Shown piece by piece: positions 63,382-64,000 of a DNA stretch of 64,000 nt; position 1 is the stretch's first letter, and the number at the start of each line of letters is the position of its first letter. The translations under genes and the position numbers were made by a program. Origin of the DNA: Pseudomonas sp. LBUM920 (GTDB lineage: Bacteria > Pseudomonadota > Gammaproteobacteria > Pseudomonadales > Pseudomonadaceae). A model generated the notes under the pieces. The model was given only the letters and a program-made list of their open reading frames with translations. It ran no database searches and had not been told where the DNA came from. Location of the stretch: contig NZ_CP027762.1 in assembly GCF_003852315.1 (NCBI RefSeq), forward strand, positions 2,461,501-2,525,500. Reading direction: 5' to 3'.

Positions 63382-64000
63382 ATGGCTGCCTATAACCTGC
63401 GCCAGCTCAGATATTTTGTTACCACGGCCGAGTGCGGCAGCGTCGCCGAGGCCTCGCGCAAGCTGTATATCGCGCAGCCGTCGGTCTCCACCGCGATCAA
63501 GCAACTGGAAGACAGCTTTGGCGTGCAGTTGTTTATCCGCCATCACGCTCAGGGCGTTTCACTCACGCCCAGCGGCGCACGGTTTTATCGCAAGGCGCTG
63601 GAGCTGTTGCGGGTGGCCCATGAGTTCGAGCAGAACGCCTTGGCCGACAATGATGTGGTGGCGGGGCAGATCGATATTGGCTGCTTCGAAACGGTGGCGC
63701 CCTTGTACCTGCCGCGTTTGATTGCGGGCTTCAAGGCGCTGTGGCCGGGCGTGGAAATCCGTATTCGTGATGGCGAGCAGCAAGAACTGGTGCAGGCGCT
63801 GACGGCGGGCAGTATCGATGTGGCGATGCTGTTCGAGCATGACCTGGGCGGCACGATTGAAACCACGCCGCTGATGCCGCCGCAACAGCCGTATGCCTTG
63901 CTGCCGGCGGATCACCGTTTTGCGCAGCAGGCCAGGGTGTCGCTGGCGGACCTGGTGCTGGAGCCCATGATCTTGCTGGATGTGCTGCCGAGCCGCACCT
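63382..64000 (+). CDS. LysR-family transcriptional regulator (partial, runs off the window)
   Basis: Starts at the ATG at 63382, with CGGAGG upstream, and stays open to the window edge (206 codons). Helix-turn-helix: RQLRYFVTTAECGSVAEASR and YIAQPSVSTAIKQLEDSFGV. The effector domain follows (QIDIGCFETVAPLYLPRLIA). The C-terminal third is missing from the window. It is divergent from the NCS1 permease gene. Confidence 0.93.
   Translation, partial: MAAYNLRQLRYFVTTAECGSVAEASRKLYIAQPSVSTAIKQLEDSFGVQLFIRHHAQGVSLTPSGARFYRKALELLRVAHEFEQNALADNDVVAGQIDIGCFETVAPLYLPRLIAGFKALWPGVEIRIRDGEQQELVQALTAGSIDVAMLFEHDLGGTIETTPLMPPQQPYALLPADHRFAQQARVSLADLVLEPMILLDVLPSRT

Noticed and set aside
1..64000. tRNA, rRNA, CRISPR arrays and complete IS elements.
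   Set aside because: No cloverleaf, rRNA stretch, regular spacer array or transposase gene was noticed; the repeats found are REP-type, tandem gene ends or hairpin elements.

Overview
The window is chromosomal DNA from a pseudomonad, most likely of the Pseudomonas fluorescens group. The evidence is high-GC coding sequence with typical Pseudomonas proteins, many LysR regulators, REP-type intergenic palindromes (TGTGGGAGC ... GCTCCCACA), and families such as SfnR-like activators, DszA/DszC-like enzymes and an RNase A-type Rhs toxin tip. No rRNA, tRNA or CRISPR array was seen.

Layout. 1-3600: amidohydrolase, YcaC-like hydrolase and a LysR regulator. 3553-4344: a 264-bp unit present three times, carrying the 3' ends of two convergent genes around a REP pair. 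4260-11740: a seven-gene minus-strand operon for organosulfur use (cysteine-dioxygenase-like cupin, four-domain rhodanese, sulfonate-type binding protein, DszA-like and DszC/SfnB-like enzymes, a peroxiredoxin-like protein, a 2-hydroxyacid dehydrogenase) facing a LysR regulator. 12993-23665: more probable sulfur-acquisition genes (class II aldolase, SsuD-like monooxygenase, two-component system, 2-oxoglutarate-type oxygenase, MetQNI-like transporter, SfnR-like sigma-54 activator). The 3' end of the SsuD-like gene has also been triplicated together with REPs (14081-15977).

23643-29087: MocR regulator facing a TIM-barrel isomerase and a frameshifted LysE exporter, then a diguanylate cyclase and a carboxypeptidase G2-like protein. 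29488-33333: a decayed rhs locus that still ends in an intact-looking RNase A-like toxin tip and its CdiI-type immunity gene, with a second toxin/immunity remnant downstream. 33403-38901: an RND pump and adaptor divergent from an MFS exporter across a perfect 26-bp palindrome. 38978-51691: housekeeping and accessory genes (pirin, MscS-cNMP channel, Rrf2/thioredoxin-reductase-like pair, SDR/HxlR pair, a broken phospholipase D gene, TetR, LysE, AraC, three GNAT acetyltransferases).

52026-53690 is an AT-rich island that reads as a relic chromosomal integron: an attC-like site, a single cassette gene and a truncated integron-integrase 5' end in the expected divergent arrangement, bracketed by two GGGGTCAGACC hairpin elements. 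53732-57069 is a hydrolase/MFS operon with a divergent LysR gene. 57333-59284 holds three genes resembling polymorphic-toxin immunity families with no toxin beside them. 59468-61308 encodes a KaiC-like double ATPase with a CheY-like receiver. The window ends with an NCS1 permease and a LysR gene that runs off the edge.

All assignments come from reading the sequence and remembered family features; no database search was run.
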